A stretch of DNA of 64,000 nt from Paramoeba atlantica (GCA_977017575.1 CDRNVI010000075.1:54201-118200); one strand, 5' to 3'. Positions 20,308 to 31,300 are shown, numbered from the stretch's first letter. Notes: a model not told the origin generated them from the sequence alone. Program-made: numbers and translations.

Positions 20308-21405
20308 GAAAGGTAAAAAAAGTAAATAATCAACAAGGTACAGAAACTGTATCTTTATCGTTAAAGATTATTGTACGTGTGCTTCTCTCTAGATTCGTGG
20401 GAAGCAATTTGCGAAGCCCAGCTACCTTGATAACAAATTTTAGTACCCATTTTGGCCGCGCGGGGGCCCCCGCGTGAGCGGGGGTGCGCGCGGCCGCGAA
20501 ACGGCGAGGGCCCGCGTGAGCGGGCCTGAGCCGTACCCCGCGTAGGATTCCCCTGTGCGTCGTTAGTGGGAAGCAATTTGCGAAGCTCACTGAATTTCGT
20601 AGTTTTCGCTACGGAGGCGTTGTCAACGTATGTAGTGAAGTGTAGGATACTGAACGCACGGAAAAGGAAAATCAAAAAAAAATCTTGGGTGTTCCACAAA
20701 AGTCCTTGACTTCCACCGTAAATTTCCGTTCGTTGAGAACTCAACGAACGTACCCCCAACCCGTCTACCCCTTCCGCAGGATTGTCCAGAGGCAAGGCCC
20801 AACTGTGAGCGTAGCCCTGTTGTTTTTTGTAAGACGGATTCTTCAGCTATTTTGCCGGTTTTAACGTAGGTATCATGTTTCCGTTACGTTGATGGCCATC
20901 AGACTATGAGTAGATCATATGTTTTCTTTTTGTAAATTATGCAGTCTGATTTAGCTTCTATTATCGATTAGGAGTTCGGATTCTCTTTTGACCATGGGAC
21001 ATAATAATATCTTTTGGCGCCCCGCGCGCTCCAGCACGCGGGTAGCGCACTGGGAACCTGTGTCTACCCCTTCCGAAGGATTGTGAATTTGTTTTATACA
21101 AACGCTTCAGTTTGTTTGCCACAAACGCTTCGGTGAGTAATAAAAAAACCTCGAAAATCTCTATTAGGGTCGCTCAAAAACGCTTCGATGAGTACTCATC
21201 GAAAGTTGTAGACTCTCGATGAGACTCACGGAAAGTTGTAGACTTTCGATGAGTACTCATCGAAGGTCCCCCCTACCCAAATAAACTTGCTCGATAATGA
21301 TAGTTCTAAACATGCTTTCGGATTTTTTGGATTTTGAATGACTATTGTATTTTGTTTTGAAATATTTTTTGACTGGCTTTTTCCACGGGGGCGGACTTCT
21401 CCGAG

Positions 21406-22611
21406 TCAACTTCTTAGGCCAGACCCCCGCGCCTGAAAACCCCCTCTCGACACGCCTCTCCCAACTGGTACGCTAGGGTAAGTTCCCCGAGACACTCCAC
21501 GGTAAAAACCGCCTCGATATCCATCTCTGCTTCGCATTCGCCCTCGTGTTCCATATGAAATGCTTCGTCGTATGGTATTTCCGAGAGTGTCATCACTACG
21601 CTGATTTTCATAATGCGTTCGAACGTATGAAGAATCCGCTCCACGATAAACGCCTTGGGTTATTCGAAGTTTATCTAACAGTTGTTGACCTATACTTACT
21701 TCATGGAGTTCTTCTTCAATTCCCCCACGACGGGCAGCCTCATGCATCCACTGCTTCAGAAGACCCCAGAGAAACGCGACCTCTTCTGTCATTACTGTTG
21801 GAAGCTCCAAATCGATTCGAATCCTGTGTTCAAGCATGTCTATGCTGAGTGGGTCGCCAGAGCGTAAGTATACGTTCCATGTTCGGACGTTGTGGAATAC
21901 AAACTTTGTTGAATCCTCTGTTCCGACAAGTTCTGGATCTTCGATCTTCCCCGGCATCACCGGAATCTTTGTTACTGTCTCAATCTTGATATACGAGACC
22001 CCGTCTTTTGGCAAAGGGTAATCACCTTTCTCATACGTCACGACCAAAATCGGATTCCCTTGTTCATCACAACTTGCTCTGGGGGAGCCACGCCACGTTA
22101 TTGATGTCTCAGGACCGTTTAGTGTTAAATACCAAGTGACCTCGATCTCAATTTCGTTCTCCTCCAGAAGTTCTGAGATAGCAATTATTTTTTCTTGAAT
22201 CTCATCCTCGTTGAGAGCGCGGATAGCCAGTGCATCTCGGCGATCTACCTGGTTTCTTGTGGACCGTTGAACCGAAGCCTGGGATGCAGCTTGTGAGGGA
22301 ACTTGAGTTTGAGTCGGGGACAAAGATTGTGCTATGATAGTAGGCAAAATTTTCGTAAGCTCTTGGCGAATCATCAATCCAATGTTTTCTTGTGCTCTTT
22401 CCAATCTCGTCACCTGACTCGATACTTCTTCCATCGTCAGCCGCATTTTGTTAAAGTCTGCTTCAATTTCAACAGCCTGTTCAGCATTTGCAACGAATTC
22501 CGGGATTGCACTATGTGTGGGTGCTGGACCCGGTGTATGAAAAACTTCATTAGTATTCGAACTTCGAACAATCTCTTCGTTCTCTTTTTCGGCCGTAGCT
22601 TTGCGGACCAT
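21406..22611 (-). CDS. Gag-like protein a, unit 3
   Basis: 401 residues; NEIEIEV with LEHRIRI, a recombinant of the other two unit haplotypes. Frame intact. Confidence 0.75.
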   Translation of the reverse strand: MVRKATAEKENEEIVRSSNTNEVFHTPGPAPTHSAIPEFVANAEQAVEIEADFNKMRLTMEEVSSQVTRLERAQENIGLMIRQELTKILPTIIAQSLSPTQTQVPSQAASQASVQRSTRNQVDRRDALAIRALNEDEIQEKIIAISELLEENEIEIEVTWYLTLNGPETSITWRGSPRASCDEQGNPILVVTYEKGDYPLPKDGVSYIKIETVTKIPVMPGKIEDPELVGTEDSTKFVFHNVRTWNVYLRSGDPLSIDMLEHRIRIDLELPTVMTEEVAFLWGLLKQWMHEAARRGGIEEELHEVSIGQQLLDKLRITQGVYRGADSSYVRTHYENQRSDDTLGNTIRRSISYGTRGRMRSRDGYRGGFYRGVSRGTYPSVPVGRGVSRGGFQARGSGLRS

Positions 22612-22834
22612 GAAAAAAAATCGTTTGAAAAGTTGTGTAAAGGAATGATCCTGAGAAATAAAAGTAAAAGCATAATGAAATGTTCAGTAGACGGAATCGA
22701 AATTACTTTCTCAAGTTTACAGCATTATAATTCCTAGCACTGCCGATGCATAAACCAATCTGGCGCACAAGGACTCATATATGTGCAGAGGTGCATGCGA
22801 TGCTATGCCTGGTGGAATTTTCCGAAGAAATCGG

Positions 22835-23446
22835 TCACAGTGAAAAGTAGCCAAGCCCGCGCGATGTTCCCCGACTGTAGGGTCCTTGTCGACGTTTCTG
22901 CACGTTAATACTGTGGTGTATTCCATTTCCAATGACGTCTTCCGGATCGTTTTGAGCTTGATAAATCATTCGGAGGTAATTGGGGTCCGCACCACGATAA
23001 ACTCCTTGTTGCATACGAAGGTCGTCGAGAGCACGTTGTCCAGTCCGGACTTGGGGCACGTTTTCCTGGTCGATTCCGCCTCTTCCTTTCATGTCGTTCA
23101 TCCACTCTACAAGCACTTCCCACATTGGACGCAAATTGTTTGGCAACGGTGAAGGCAGCGCTAGAGCAGTTTGTACGCGTATAATCAAGAAATCAACACC
23201 AAATTCGCTGTTTGTCATTAAATATTTGTTCCAAGTCCGAACATCTCTAATCTTAAAGTCATCTTGATCATTTGGAGTTGATTCGGTGTTGTCAACAGCT
23301 TGCTCTAACCGATCAGGCATCGCTGGTTCACTTTGAACAATTTCAATACGTGTGTACTTGACTTTAGGATTCGGCAACTTGTAGTTTCCAGAAAGATAAC
23401 TTACGGTAATACTTTTCCCTTCTTCCTCGCGAACAAAACTACCCAC
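22835..23446 (-). pseudogene. Gag-like protein b, truncated, unit 3
   Basis: Same as 15313-15924. Confidence 0.7.
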
Positions 23447-23768
23447 CTAGAAGGAAAAAGAATAGAAAAATATTCTGTAAAAAAATAATATGCTATTTTG
23501 TAATTCGTCACTACGAAGGTAATAAAGGCCAGGGGGGGCATTCGATGAAAATTCATCGAACGCACCGTGCGTTCGATGAATATTCATTGAACGGCGTCCC
23601 GTTCGATGACCAGGCGTCCCGTTCGATGAATATTCATCGAACGGGCAGTGCGTTCGATGAATCATTCATCCAACGGGCACTGCTGCACGAATTTTTCGTC
23701 TCGATTTTTTTTGGGGGGAATTTGAACATTACCATCTCGTTTACATGTCTGGAGGCAAGGCCCAACTG

Positions 23769-24068
23769 TCAGCGAAGCCCAAGTGTGCAAGCAAGGCCCC
23801 CGTCTGCGAGCAAGGCCCAACTGTGAGCGTAGCCCGCTTCTGGAGGCAAAAGCCCCCCTTTGCGAGCAAGGCCCAACTGTGAGCGTAGCCCTGGGACATA
23901 ATTATATTTTTTGGCGACCCGCGCGCTCCATGCGGAGGTGGTGTATATTAGCACGGCGGGCGGATGAGTTGGCATCACGGCCTTCTTTTTCCATCGGGCA
24001 CGAGGGAGCGGCAAAATCTCAGGAGCTACTCCTGATTCTTTTGCTTTGGAGCGTGTGAACACTCCCAT
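23769..24068 (-). pseudogene. SL-tagged Gag start, unit 3
   Basis: Copy of 16247-16546; SL footprint at 24092-24128. Confidence 0.6.
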
Positions 24069-25039
24069 GAAAGGTAAAAAAAGTAAATAATCAACAAGGT
24101 ACAGAAACTGTATCTTTATCGTTAAAGATTATTGTACGTGTGCTTCTCTCTAGATTCGTGGGAAGCAATTTGCGAAGCCCAGCTACCTTGATAACAAATT
24201 TTAGTACCCATTTTGGCCGCGCGGGGGCCCCCGCGTGAGCGGGGGTGCGCGCGGCCGCGAAACGGCGAGGGCCCGCGTGAGCGGGCCTGAGCCGTACCCC
24301 GCGTAGGATTCCCCTGTGCGTCGTTAGTGGGAAGCAATTTGCGAAGCTCACTGAATTTCGTAGTTTTCGCTACGGAGGCGTTGTCAACGTATGTAGTGAA
24401 GTGTAGGATACTGAACGCACGGAAAAGGAAAATCAAAAAAAAATCTTGGGTGTTCCACAAAAGTCCTTGACTTCCACCGTAAATTTCCGTTCGTTGAGAA
24501 CTCAACGAACGTACCCCCAACCCGTCTACCCCTTCCGCAGGATTGTCCAGAGGCAAGGCCCAACTGTGAGCGTAGCCCTGTTGTTTTTTGTAAGACGGAT
24601 TCTTCAGCTATTTTGCCGGTTTTAACGTAGGTATCATGTTTCCGTTACGTTGATGGCCATCAGACTATGAGTAGATCATATGTTTTCTTTTTGTAAATTA
24701 TGCAGTCTGATTTAGCTTCTATTATCGATTAGGAGTTCGGATTCTCTTTTGACCATGGGACATAATAATATCTTTTGGCGCCCCGCGCGCTCCAGCACGC
24801 GGGTAGCGCACTGGGAACCTGTGTCTACCCCTTCCGAAGGATTGTGAATTTGTTTTATACAAACGCTTCAGTTTGTTTGCCACAAACGCTTCGGTGAGTA
24901 ATAAAAAAACCTCGAAAATCTCTATTAGGGTCGCTCAAAAACGCTTCGATGAGTACTCATCGAAAGTTGTAGACTCTCGATGAGACTCACGGAAAGTTGT
25001 AGACTTTCGATGAGTACTCATCGAAGGTCCCCCCTACCC

Positions 25040-25978
25040 TAATTTTTGGAGACCTCCTTCAACGGTTGTTGCAGGAGAGAGCAAAAATAGAGCGATGAAA
25101 GTGCTGATCCCTGTCTTACTCCTGAAGAACTTTCTATAATCGAGTGTAATGCATTATTGGCGAAGAAAAGGAGTTCGGAAGGCTGGCCGTATTCTAGATA
25201 GAAAAGCCGCATGAAGTGTTTAAAGATCGGCTCCTTAAGCAGTGATTTCGCTATTTCCGTACGATGTGGCGTATTATAAGCATTCTTGAAATCAACTGTG
25301 AGTATAGTGTATCCGTTTTTTCGTTCCTCTAACAACTCATGCACTATTGACTCACAGGCTCTTTCTTGTAGAATACCCCGTTGGATTGGCTTGAAAAGGG
25401 TTTTGAGGGAGCTTTCGTGTCTGTTTAAGAGAATCGAACCGCATATTTTTAGAATTGTGTCGCCCATTGCAACTGGTCGTATGCCGTTTTGCGGCTTTGC
25501 TAGAGCAATTATTCTGCAGCGTGTAAGTCGTTTACGTACGCTTTCTGCTACATCACCATTGATGACGTCACGAAACATGTGGCAAAGCGCTAGGCAGGAT
25601 TCCTCATCTTCCACTAAAAGTCGCATCATGCTTTCGCTGAAGCCTGTTGGTCCCGGCGCTGCTCCTCGAGATAGCTTTTCTGTTGCCACCCGAAGCTCTG
25701 ATTGCTCAACTACCCCAATCCGTGGAAAATCTTCTTCTAAACGTTTGGGGGTGGGTCCTGTAGGATGGAGCTCTTTCAACTTGAAAACTTTCTCATGCGG
25801 TTCTAGAGATGACTCTCGGTATACATTGTCCAAAATCCGTGTTGCTTTACTCAAATTTCCTGCTTTTGCTGCTGTCAGTGCGTTTCTTATTGACCGCTGA
25901 TCGATTGCAAGTTCTTGACGTTGTTCTTCACTCAGATTTTGGTCGTCTAAGAGCTCGCGGTGTCTACGGCGATGGGAT
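25040..25978 (-). pseudogene. A-type LINE: RT fingers and palm (segment 3 of 5)
   Basis: About 310 residues: helical linker (IDQRSIRNALTAAKAGNLSK), fingers with AAPGPTGFSES, RIIALAKPQNGIRPVAMGD, motif A (VDFKNAYN), FLEYG-type and motif B (GVRQGSALSS), ending exactly at the array 1 target duplication just before the Y-x-D-D box at 12602-12898. The 5' edge is the 14-bp duplication at 25965-25978. Well conserved relative to 34672-38604, so the nested insertions are not very old. Confidence 0.9.
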
Positions 25979-26531
25979 TTCGAAGAAACAATCATTGCAA
26001 AAGGCGGACGCCACATCCATCAGATCAGAGCTTCACGCATTTTTTCTTGCACTGCAAATCGGGGAGGGTAAGCAAGAATCCTTCGTTGTGCATGTCGATT
26101 CGGAGTACGTCTGGAACTTTTGGCACAAAGTACGTGTACCGTATCAGTTGGGTAAATACGCAGACTGAGAAAATGCAGATTTGCTTGAACGTATTTCCAG
26201 CTTGGCCCGTTCGATTTTGAAGAAATACAAGATTTTCGTAGTGAAAGTTCGAGCTCATAGCGGAAACTTTATGAATGAACTCGTGGACAAACTAGCGAAC
26301 GAGGCAGCAGTCGAACTCGTGCGTGAACCAGTGAATCCCTCAACCACAGCGTGTAGAGTTATAAATTCTACGGCCGAATGCGGCCATAAGTGCCGTGATA
26401 AGGCCTCATGTCTACATTCCTGTTGTAAGCGGCATTTAGGAGTAGCGAAGGATAATGTCAACATTTCTTTGTCATAATAGTCGAACACTTAGCCACTTAG
26501 TCAGAAAGTGGTATATTATTATTATTATTAT
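25979..26531 (+). mobile_element. 5'-truncated LINE of a third family, with RNase H and (TTA)n tail
   Basis: 553-bp insertion in LINE A, flanked by a 14-bp duplication TACGGCGATGGGAT (25965-25978; 26532-26545). Its 3' end is a run of ATT/TTA triplets, a tail type seen in some LINEs. Neither the A nor the B family here carries RNase H, so this is a separate lineage (ingi/L1Tc and I-clade elements do carry one). Confidence 0.8.
25990..26477 (+). pseudogene. RNase H domain fragment
   Basis: The plus frame reads SIRSELHAFFLAL (catalytic Glu), VVHVDSEYVWNFW (catalytic Asp), then a TGA stop at 26166-26168, and continues in the same frame with VRAHSGNFMNELVDKLANEAA, the typical His and last Asp of RNase HI. 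The first catalytic Asp is lost by truncation. A short Cys/His-rich tail (CGHKCRDKASCLHSCCKRH) precedes the stop at 26477 and could be a zinc-binding motif. Clearly dead. Confidence 0.75.
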
Positions 26532-26545
26532 TACGGCGATGGGAT

Positions 26546-26772
26546 GAACTCTGTTTTCTTTTCAAAGTGCGACGAACTGTGGCCAACGAATCCCTTGGAG
26601 CATCCAGTAATTTGTGCCATATGGCAGTTTTCTCTGATTCTAAAATGGTTTTAGGGTAGTCTCGTACAATGGATCGGAAGATGGCTACTACATGAACTGC
26701 AAATGATGGATCGATTTGAACGAATGTCGGTAGAGGTTCATAGTCTTGGTTATTCTCGGCGCTTTCTTCTTC
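26546..26772 (-). pseudogene. A-type LINE: region before RT (segment 2 of 5)
   Basis: Reads ESAENNQDYEPLPTFVQIDPSFAVHVVAIFRSI (key parts: EPLPTFVQIDPSFAVHV) and IWHKLLDAPRDSLATVRR, colinear with the full LINE A (EPLPKMAQIDPTFAVHV). Bounded by the RNase H insertion and by the SL-tagged mRNA insertion with its CTTCTTC duplication (26766-26772). Confidence 0.85.
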
Positions 26773-27548
26773 TTTTTTTTTTGGTTCCGTCATAGTCAGA
26801 TGACGAAGTAAAAAACAATGTATTTTGCTCGTTCTAATACTTCCCGGAGATCACATAACCGTATATATGCATTTGGGGATTTAATCCTTTTGTTTATACC
26901 TATTCATTTCAAAAGTGGTCTTAAGCATAATTTTATCTTTGCAGAAATTTATCGCAGCATAATTTTATCTTTTCAGAATTTTTATCGCAGTAGAATTTCA
27001 TCGCAACGAAATTTATCTCAGCAAAACTAGAAAAAGTTAGCATAAATAATGATCGCAGGCACCGCAGACCTGAATATCAAGAACACCATATGCAGTGTTG
27101 TATTTTGATTTTTGAGGTGACATGCATCACGCAAGAGACGTGCACTCCTCAGCAGGAAGAAGGAAACTTCCTGTCTCTTCAGTTTGCCGGAGCGTAAATG
27201 GGTTATCCGTGCTCATCAACAAACCTCCGAGAAGTCTCACTTTCCTCTGCTTCAGAGTACACAATCTCATCACTTACCCATTGAAAGCATTCCGCAACAC
27301 TCTCCATCTTTCCAGTTTGCCGGAGCGTAAGTGGGTTTTCCGTGCTCATCAACAAACCTTCAAAATGAAGAGTGTCTCGTCCTGCTTTCAACGAGCACAT
27401 GATCTTTTTGCATGCGCATGCCACACTCAGTGCCTTTTTCACCTTTCCAGTGTCGTTTGCTTCGGAGCGCGGGCGAAAGCGAGGGTCCTCCGACGATGTG
27501 ACATTTGAAAGGATCATAAAAGGAATAAAAATCAACAAGGTACAGAAA
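26773..27548 (-). mobile_element. retroposed trans-spliced mRNA (SL at 5' end, poly(A) at 3' end)
   Basis: On the minus strand the insert starts with a truncated spliced leader (TTTCTGTACCTTGTTG, 27533-27548), continues for about 750 nt and ends in A10 (26773-26782 as T). It is flanked by a short direct repeat GAAGAAG (as CTTCTTC at 26766-26772 and 27549-27555) inside LINE A coding sequence; removing it rejoins the reading frame. That is the signature of a processed mRNA copied by LINE machinery in a trans-splicing organism. Contains two 50-bp direct repeats (GTTTGCCGGAGCGTAARTGG, 27182 and 27313). Confidence 0.8.
27203..27521 (-). CDS. unknown small ORF carried by the retroposed mRNA
   Basis: The first ATG after the leader (27521 region) opens about 105 codons: MILSNVTSSEDPRF..., ending at 27203. 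No family recognised. It contains a segment repeated at DNA level (LLMSTENPLTLRQTGK and a second, out-of-frame or terminal copy near FVDEHG). Cys pairs are few and no membrane segment is evident. It may be the protein of the source gene or a short upstream ORF. The source gene is not in this window. Confidence 0.4.
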
Positions 27549-28010
27549 CTTCTTCTACAGAAACTTCTTCTTCGTCTTGATCTTCATTCTTCTCGTCCAG
27601 GAAATTCCCAATCGCCTTTATCTTATTCAGCTTAACAGCACTAAGCGACCATATTTTAATTCTATCTGACGGCGGTAAGTGTAGGATACCTTGTGGACCC
27701 TCTCCTTTCCCCTCCTTATAAGAAATCTGAATCTTTACCATTCCTTTCCGTGAGGATCTTTTTACGACTTCGCCAACGGAGTGATACATCTCTTTATTCC
27801 TGCTAAATCGCACCTCGCAAGTCGTACCTTTGCCCCATTCTCTAATAATTTGTTGGACTTGGTCAGGGGCTTTTGCGAAACATGGGTTGCTCTTGTTTTC
27901 TTCACCGTCTGTCGACATAGAATCTGATTGTGTCGCTTTTTCGTCTTCGGACTTTGAGGCGTTCGATTCATCATTTTCCGAAGTTTCTATATCGATATTT
28001 CCTCGTTCAA
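27549..28010 (-). pseudogene. A-type LINE: N-terminal domain (segment 1 of 5)
   Basis: An acidic Ser/Glu-rich stretch (SENDESNASKSEDEKATQSD) is followed by a conserved module: APDQVQQIIREWGKGTTCEV, VVKRSSRKGMVKIQ, LHLPPSDRIKIWSL. The same module in the LINE at 34672-38604 reads EWGKGTTCELRW...PPSAKVKIWS. The C-terminal Glu-rich part is duplicated (EEVSVEE). The 5' end is lost near 28010 where a plus-strand LINE A begins. Role of the module unknown. Confidence 0.8.
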
Positions 28011-29715
28011 TTTTTTTAATCTTGAGTACGGGGACTCGTCTGATCTGCTCTTCTTTGCCAATAACTCGCTCCATTCGATCGTGAAGAGCACTTCTGGCGT
28101 TCGACAGGGCTCAGCGCTTTCGTCACTATACTTTTGTGCCCTGATACAGGATTCGCTCAAATAAATCGAAGAGTCCTTTCCAGATGTAACGGTTCGAGCG
28201 TACATGGACGACATAACCTTGTCATCAACAAATCCCCTATCCTTGCAGACCGCCTTTCTACACCTGCACGAATCTTCACGACTTCTGGGACTGGAAATGA
28301 ACTTCCAGAAATGCGAATGGTTCAAGAAAACAGACACTCCATGGACGCCCCAAACTCTGCAAGCGATGGGGGTAGCCTGCCCGCAAGAAACAGTGAAAAT
28401 TCTAGGTGCATATATCGGACAGGACGAGATGGTAAGTGAATGCCTAAAGAAAAAAATGGACAAACACAAGTGTCTCTTTCGCCGTCTTCGACTCATGGGA
28501 CCGAGCAACCTATCCCTCGCAATTCTGAATCGGTGCACCATCCCCCGTCAAGACTATCACCTCCGAGTACACAAGCCCGAAGCATCCCTTGAAATCGCCC
28601 AGCAGTTCGACGCGGAAGTAGGCAGTATTATTCAGCATTGGTTTAATGCAACGGGCCCTACTGCAAAACTCGCCACACTTCCGCAATATCTCGGCGGACT
28701 CGGACTTACTCCGTCATGTTTGAAGCAAAAGCACTTTTTCCAAGCGTCTCGCAAAGCCATTGAAGAGCAATCCAAAACCAATAACGCTCCGGTGGTCATA
28801 GCGGGATCCAAGCGAAACAGGGCTCTGAACGAACGTGACAGCCAGAAGAATGATACTTCCAAGCGAGTAGTCATGAAAGCAATACGATCTGAACAAAAAC
28901 GATTGGCAACCGAGCTGAGAAAGGACATGCGCCTCAAAGAACTAATGGAGCGAGGATCCGCATCATTTCACCACCTACAATCAACCAGCAACTACATCAA
29001 TCCGTACCTCTTCCGTTTCTGTATAATGATGCGCCTGGGAATAGTGCCAGAAAATATGCCTAAGAGTGTGGTATGCCCGGGATGCCTGACAGAATATTCT
29101 TCTGATACCATCTTCCAGCACATTCCTAGATGTACACAATGCTGTGGGATAAATGCAACGAAGAAGCACACACGATTAGTCCGTTTCCTAGGTGAATTGT
29201 GTGCCAAAGCAGGGGTGCCCCATGTTATAGAACCTCGAGTACATTCATCATTCTTCTGCACCAAATGTAAGGCCACCATATCCGAAGAGCTCTCTGAACA
29301 TCACCCATGCAGTGCAAGACGTATGCGATCAGGCCCTGATCTCGGTATCATGTGGTCCCATCTCGGAGAAATTCTCTACGATGTCACCGTAGTTCACAGT
29401 TGTGCCCCGAGCTATGCCAAAACCTCCGTCGAGCAGTTAATCCAAAATGCCCTTGAGCGCAAGCACAAAAAATACGTTGTACAAGGGGGCATACCGAAAG
29501 AAAGTTTCAGCTGCTTGGCAATGACCGAATTAGGACAGTTGCACAACAACACGAAAACTCTCATTGTCTCGCTCGCACAACGGTCACAACAAAACGTGAA
29601 GGATGTCAAAGAAGCGTTCCAACTTGAAATAGAGAAGATGAACGCGTACACAATTGCCACGCAACTCCGACAATACTTTCCACCAATTCAGTGGCTCGGA
29701 GGACTTGAACACTAA
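28011..29715 (+). pseudogene. 5'-truncated A-type LINE: RT, zinc fingers, endonuclease
   Basis: Opens with LEYGDSSDLLFFANNSLHS (RT palm; LEYG...LLFFANN), motif B GVRQGSALSS, one nonsense codon (TAA 28162-28164), then AYMDDITLSS (catalytic Y-x-D-D), thumb (FRRLRLMGPSNLS), fingers CPGC...H..RCTQC and CTKC...H.C, and the nuclease RMRSGPDLGIMW...GEILYDVTVV with ERKHKKYV. Ends with FQLEIEKMNAYT...WLGGLEH at 29715. Head-to-head with the minus-strand LINE A at 28010. Apart from the single stop, 550 codons remain open. Confidence 0.85.
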
Positions 29716-30930
29716 TCAGAATTTCCTTTCACTTACAACCTCTATTTGATTTGATAAAATTCCCCGTCATCTACGTTGATATCATCTCATGATCTAAGTT
29801 GATATTAACTTATTTCAGATAAAGAGCTCATGGAGAGTATTGCTGCTGTTAATGTCTGTACTTTTCTCAATATGCTTTACAATAGGAGGAACCAAGGAGT
29901 GAATTTTGTTTGTTTGGAGTGAATTTTGCTTGTTTTAATAGTTTACTCGGATATTGCCACGACAAATGGGTATAGCGGGATAAATCTTCTAGATAAAATA
30001 GCAGAGAGCATACCCGGAGAGACCTTTCCTTATTATGGAAAAAGATATTTTATGTACTGTATTAAACACAAAAAAGCATAAAAATAAAGATTCTATCCCC
30101 GAGCCTTCACGGACAGTCAGCCCAAATACAATTATATTAGAAAAAGCGCGTTCGAATCATTCGCAAAAGAAGCGATTCAATTCTGTTTCGCATCGTGTAT
30201 CTCTTCAACTTGATGAGATTCGAATTCTTCGCTTCCGCTTGATCATGAATTTCGTGGTCAGCCCAAATTGGAGAGATGTCTTTTTCCTACATAAGAAAAA
30301 GGTCTGCTTCAAAGTAAACTTCGTAGCCTGACATCTTCGTCTTCTTTTCTTCGTCTGACGCAATCGTCTCAAAAGGTGAGTTCACTTTCTTTTCTGTCCC
30401 GTGATATGTATTTCCTAAGTTGTGAGTACGCCACTGCACCATTCAGCTCCTGTAACAATACCTGGAACTCTGATTTGATTTGTTGTCTCTGACGATGGTC
30501 TTACAAGGTAACTTGTGAACGGGAAGACCCATCCCCTCAGCTCGCAGCCAACCAACCCGATCCTTCAGACCATCCTGGGGTATCCCGCGCCAACATAATC
30601 CATTTCCCTAGCAAATTGTCGAAGTTTCGCTCTTGCTGTTTCTTATAACCGTCATCACTGTTTTTTTTGTGTGTTATCTTGTGTGCTTTTGGCTTAATGT
30701 GGTCACGACTGTATAGGAAAAGCGAGCGACCAACGGAATGAATTCAACGGAATGAATTCAATGAATGAGGAAGAGGGGGAATATAGGGTGTCAAAGGAGG
30801 GGATAGGAAAGAAGGAGCATCGAATTATGATTTAAGCATTCTAGAAATGCTTTTCGCTTGTGTCATGGGTTCGCTTCTCATAAATAAATAAATGAATAAA
30901 TAAATATTCCAGATAGACGTGCCCGCTGAC
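29716..30930. other. gene-free spacer with repeat scraps
   Basis: LINE 3' UTR-like sequence, then mixed relics. 29965-30000 (AAATGGGTATAGCGGGATAAATCTTCTA) matches repeat B of VIPER #4 (62690-62710), and 30640-30690 matches the LINE A 3' UTR at 6220-6260. A (AAAT)n microsatellite sits at 30880-30910. No ORF with recognisable homology. Confidence 0.5.
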
Positions 30931-30933
30931 TTC

Positions 30934-31205
30934 TTACAACCGAAGTCCTCCCATCCATTTCTCTGCCGGGATGTAGTCTCTGAGTTGAGATACTATCGTG
31001 TAAGCTGACATCTTCTCAATCTCGAGTTGGAACGCATTGCGCACGTTATCATAGTTCAGCTTCGCTCTTTGTGAGAGAGCCTTTAATAGGGCCTTTGTAT
31101 CAACATGTAGCAGGCCGCAATCTGTTGCGGCCAGACATTTGAATGAATGTCGACGCCTTTCTCAACCACATATTTCTTGTACTTTCTGTCGGCGACCTCT
31201 CTGAC
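30934..31205 (-). pseudogene. A-type LINE C-terminal fragment
   Basis: Reads DRKYKKYVVEKGVDIHS, then shifts frame to KCLAATDCGLLHVDTK and FQLEIEKMSAYTIVSQLRDY...WMGGLRL, stop at 30934-30936. The (ATTT)n run just downstream (30880-30910) is a plausible 3' tail. Inserted within a B-type C-terminus. Confidence 0.75.
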
Positions 31206-31300
31206 TTCCGCTAGCGTCCGCAAGTGCTGAGAGCAGGGATTGCGTGTTCGTGTGCATCGCGCCTCCTGACAGGATGGGGATACATTGACCTCTTTAATAA
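31206..31300 (-). pseudogene. B-type LINE C-terminal scrap
   Basis: CIPILSGGAMHTNTQSLLSALADAS, the same block as SGGAMHDNLK in the B-type LINE; broken by the adjoining A fragment. Followed by T-rich tracts up to VIPER #2. Confidence 0.7.

Larger units (their letters stand above)
17518..21278. repeat. array 1 unit 2 (3761 bp)
   Basis: Same content and order as unit 1, offset by exactly 3761. Visible differences in gag-a: a Gln-to-His codon near 18064 and a Glu-to-Lys codon near 18394. Confidence 0.9.
12899..25039. mobile_element. TIR element expanded into a 12.1-kb tandem array (array 1)
   Basis: The ends are inverted: left CTAGGGGGGACCTTCGATGA, right the complement of GGGTAGGGGGGACCTTCGAT. 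The LINE flanks carry a direct duplication TAATTTTTGG (12889-12898; 25040-25049), of which 8-10 bp can be the true target duplication. The interior is an 858-bp TIR element (12899-13756) followed by three units of exactly 3761 bp (13757-17517, 17518-21278, 21279-25039), each ending in the same right terminus. Target length recalls Mutator-like transposons, but no transposase is visible. The TIR[unit-TIR]n form with preserved outer duplications suggests expansion after a single insertion. Confidence 0.85.
21279..25039. repeat. array 1 unit 3 (3761 bp)
   Basis: Third copy, ending in the right TIR of the whole array next to the LINE target duplication at 25040. It shares the His codon of unit 2 and the Glu codon of unit 1, so variants are mixed between units, as in gene conversion or unequal exchange. 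Confidence 0.9.

Noticed and set aside
12899-25039. Mutator-like autonomous transposon
   Set aside because: Target length and long TIRs fit, but no transposase frame was found inside; kept as an unclassified TIR element.
30035-30331. 98-codon ORF as a host gene
   Set aside because: Low-complexity, no recognisable domain, surrounded by repeat scraps.
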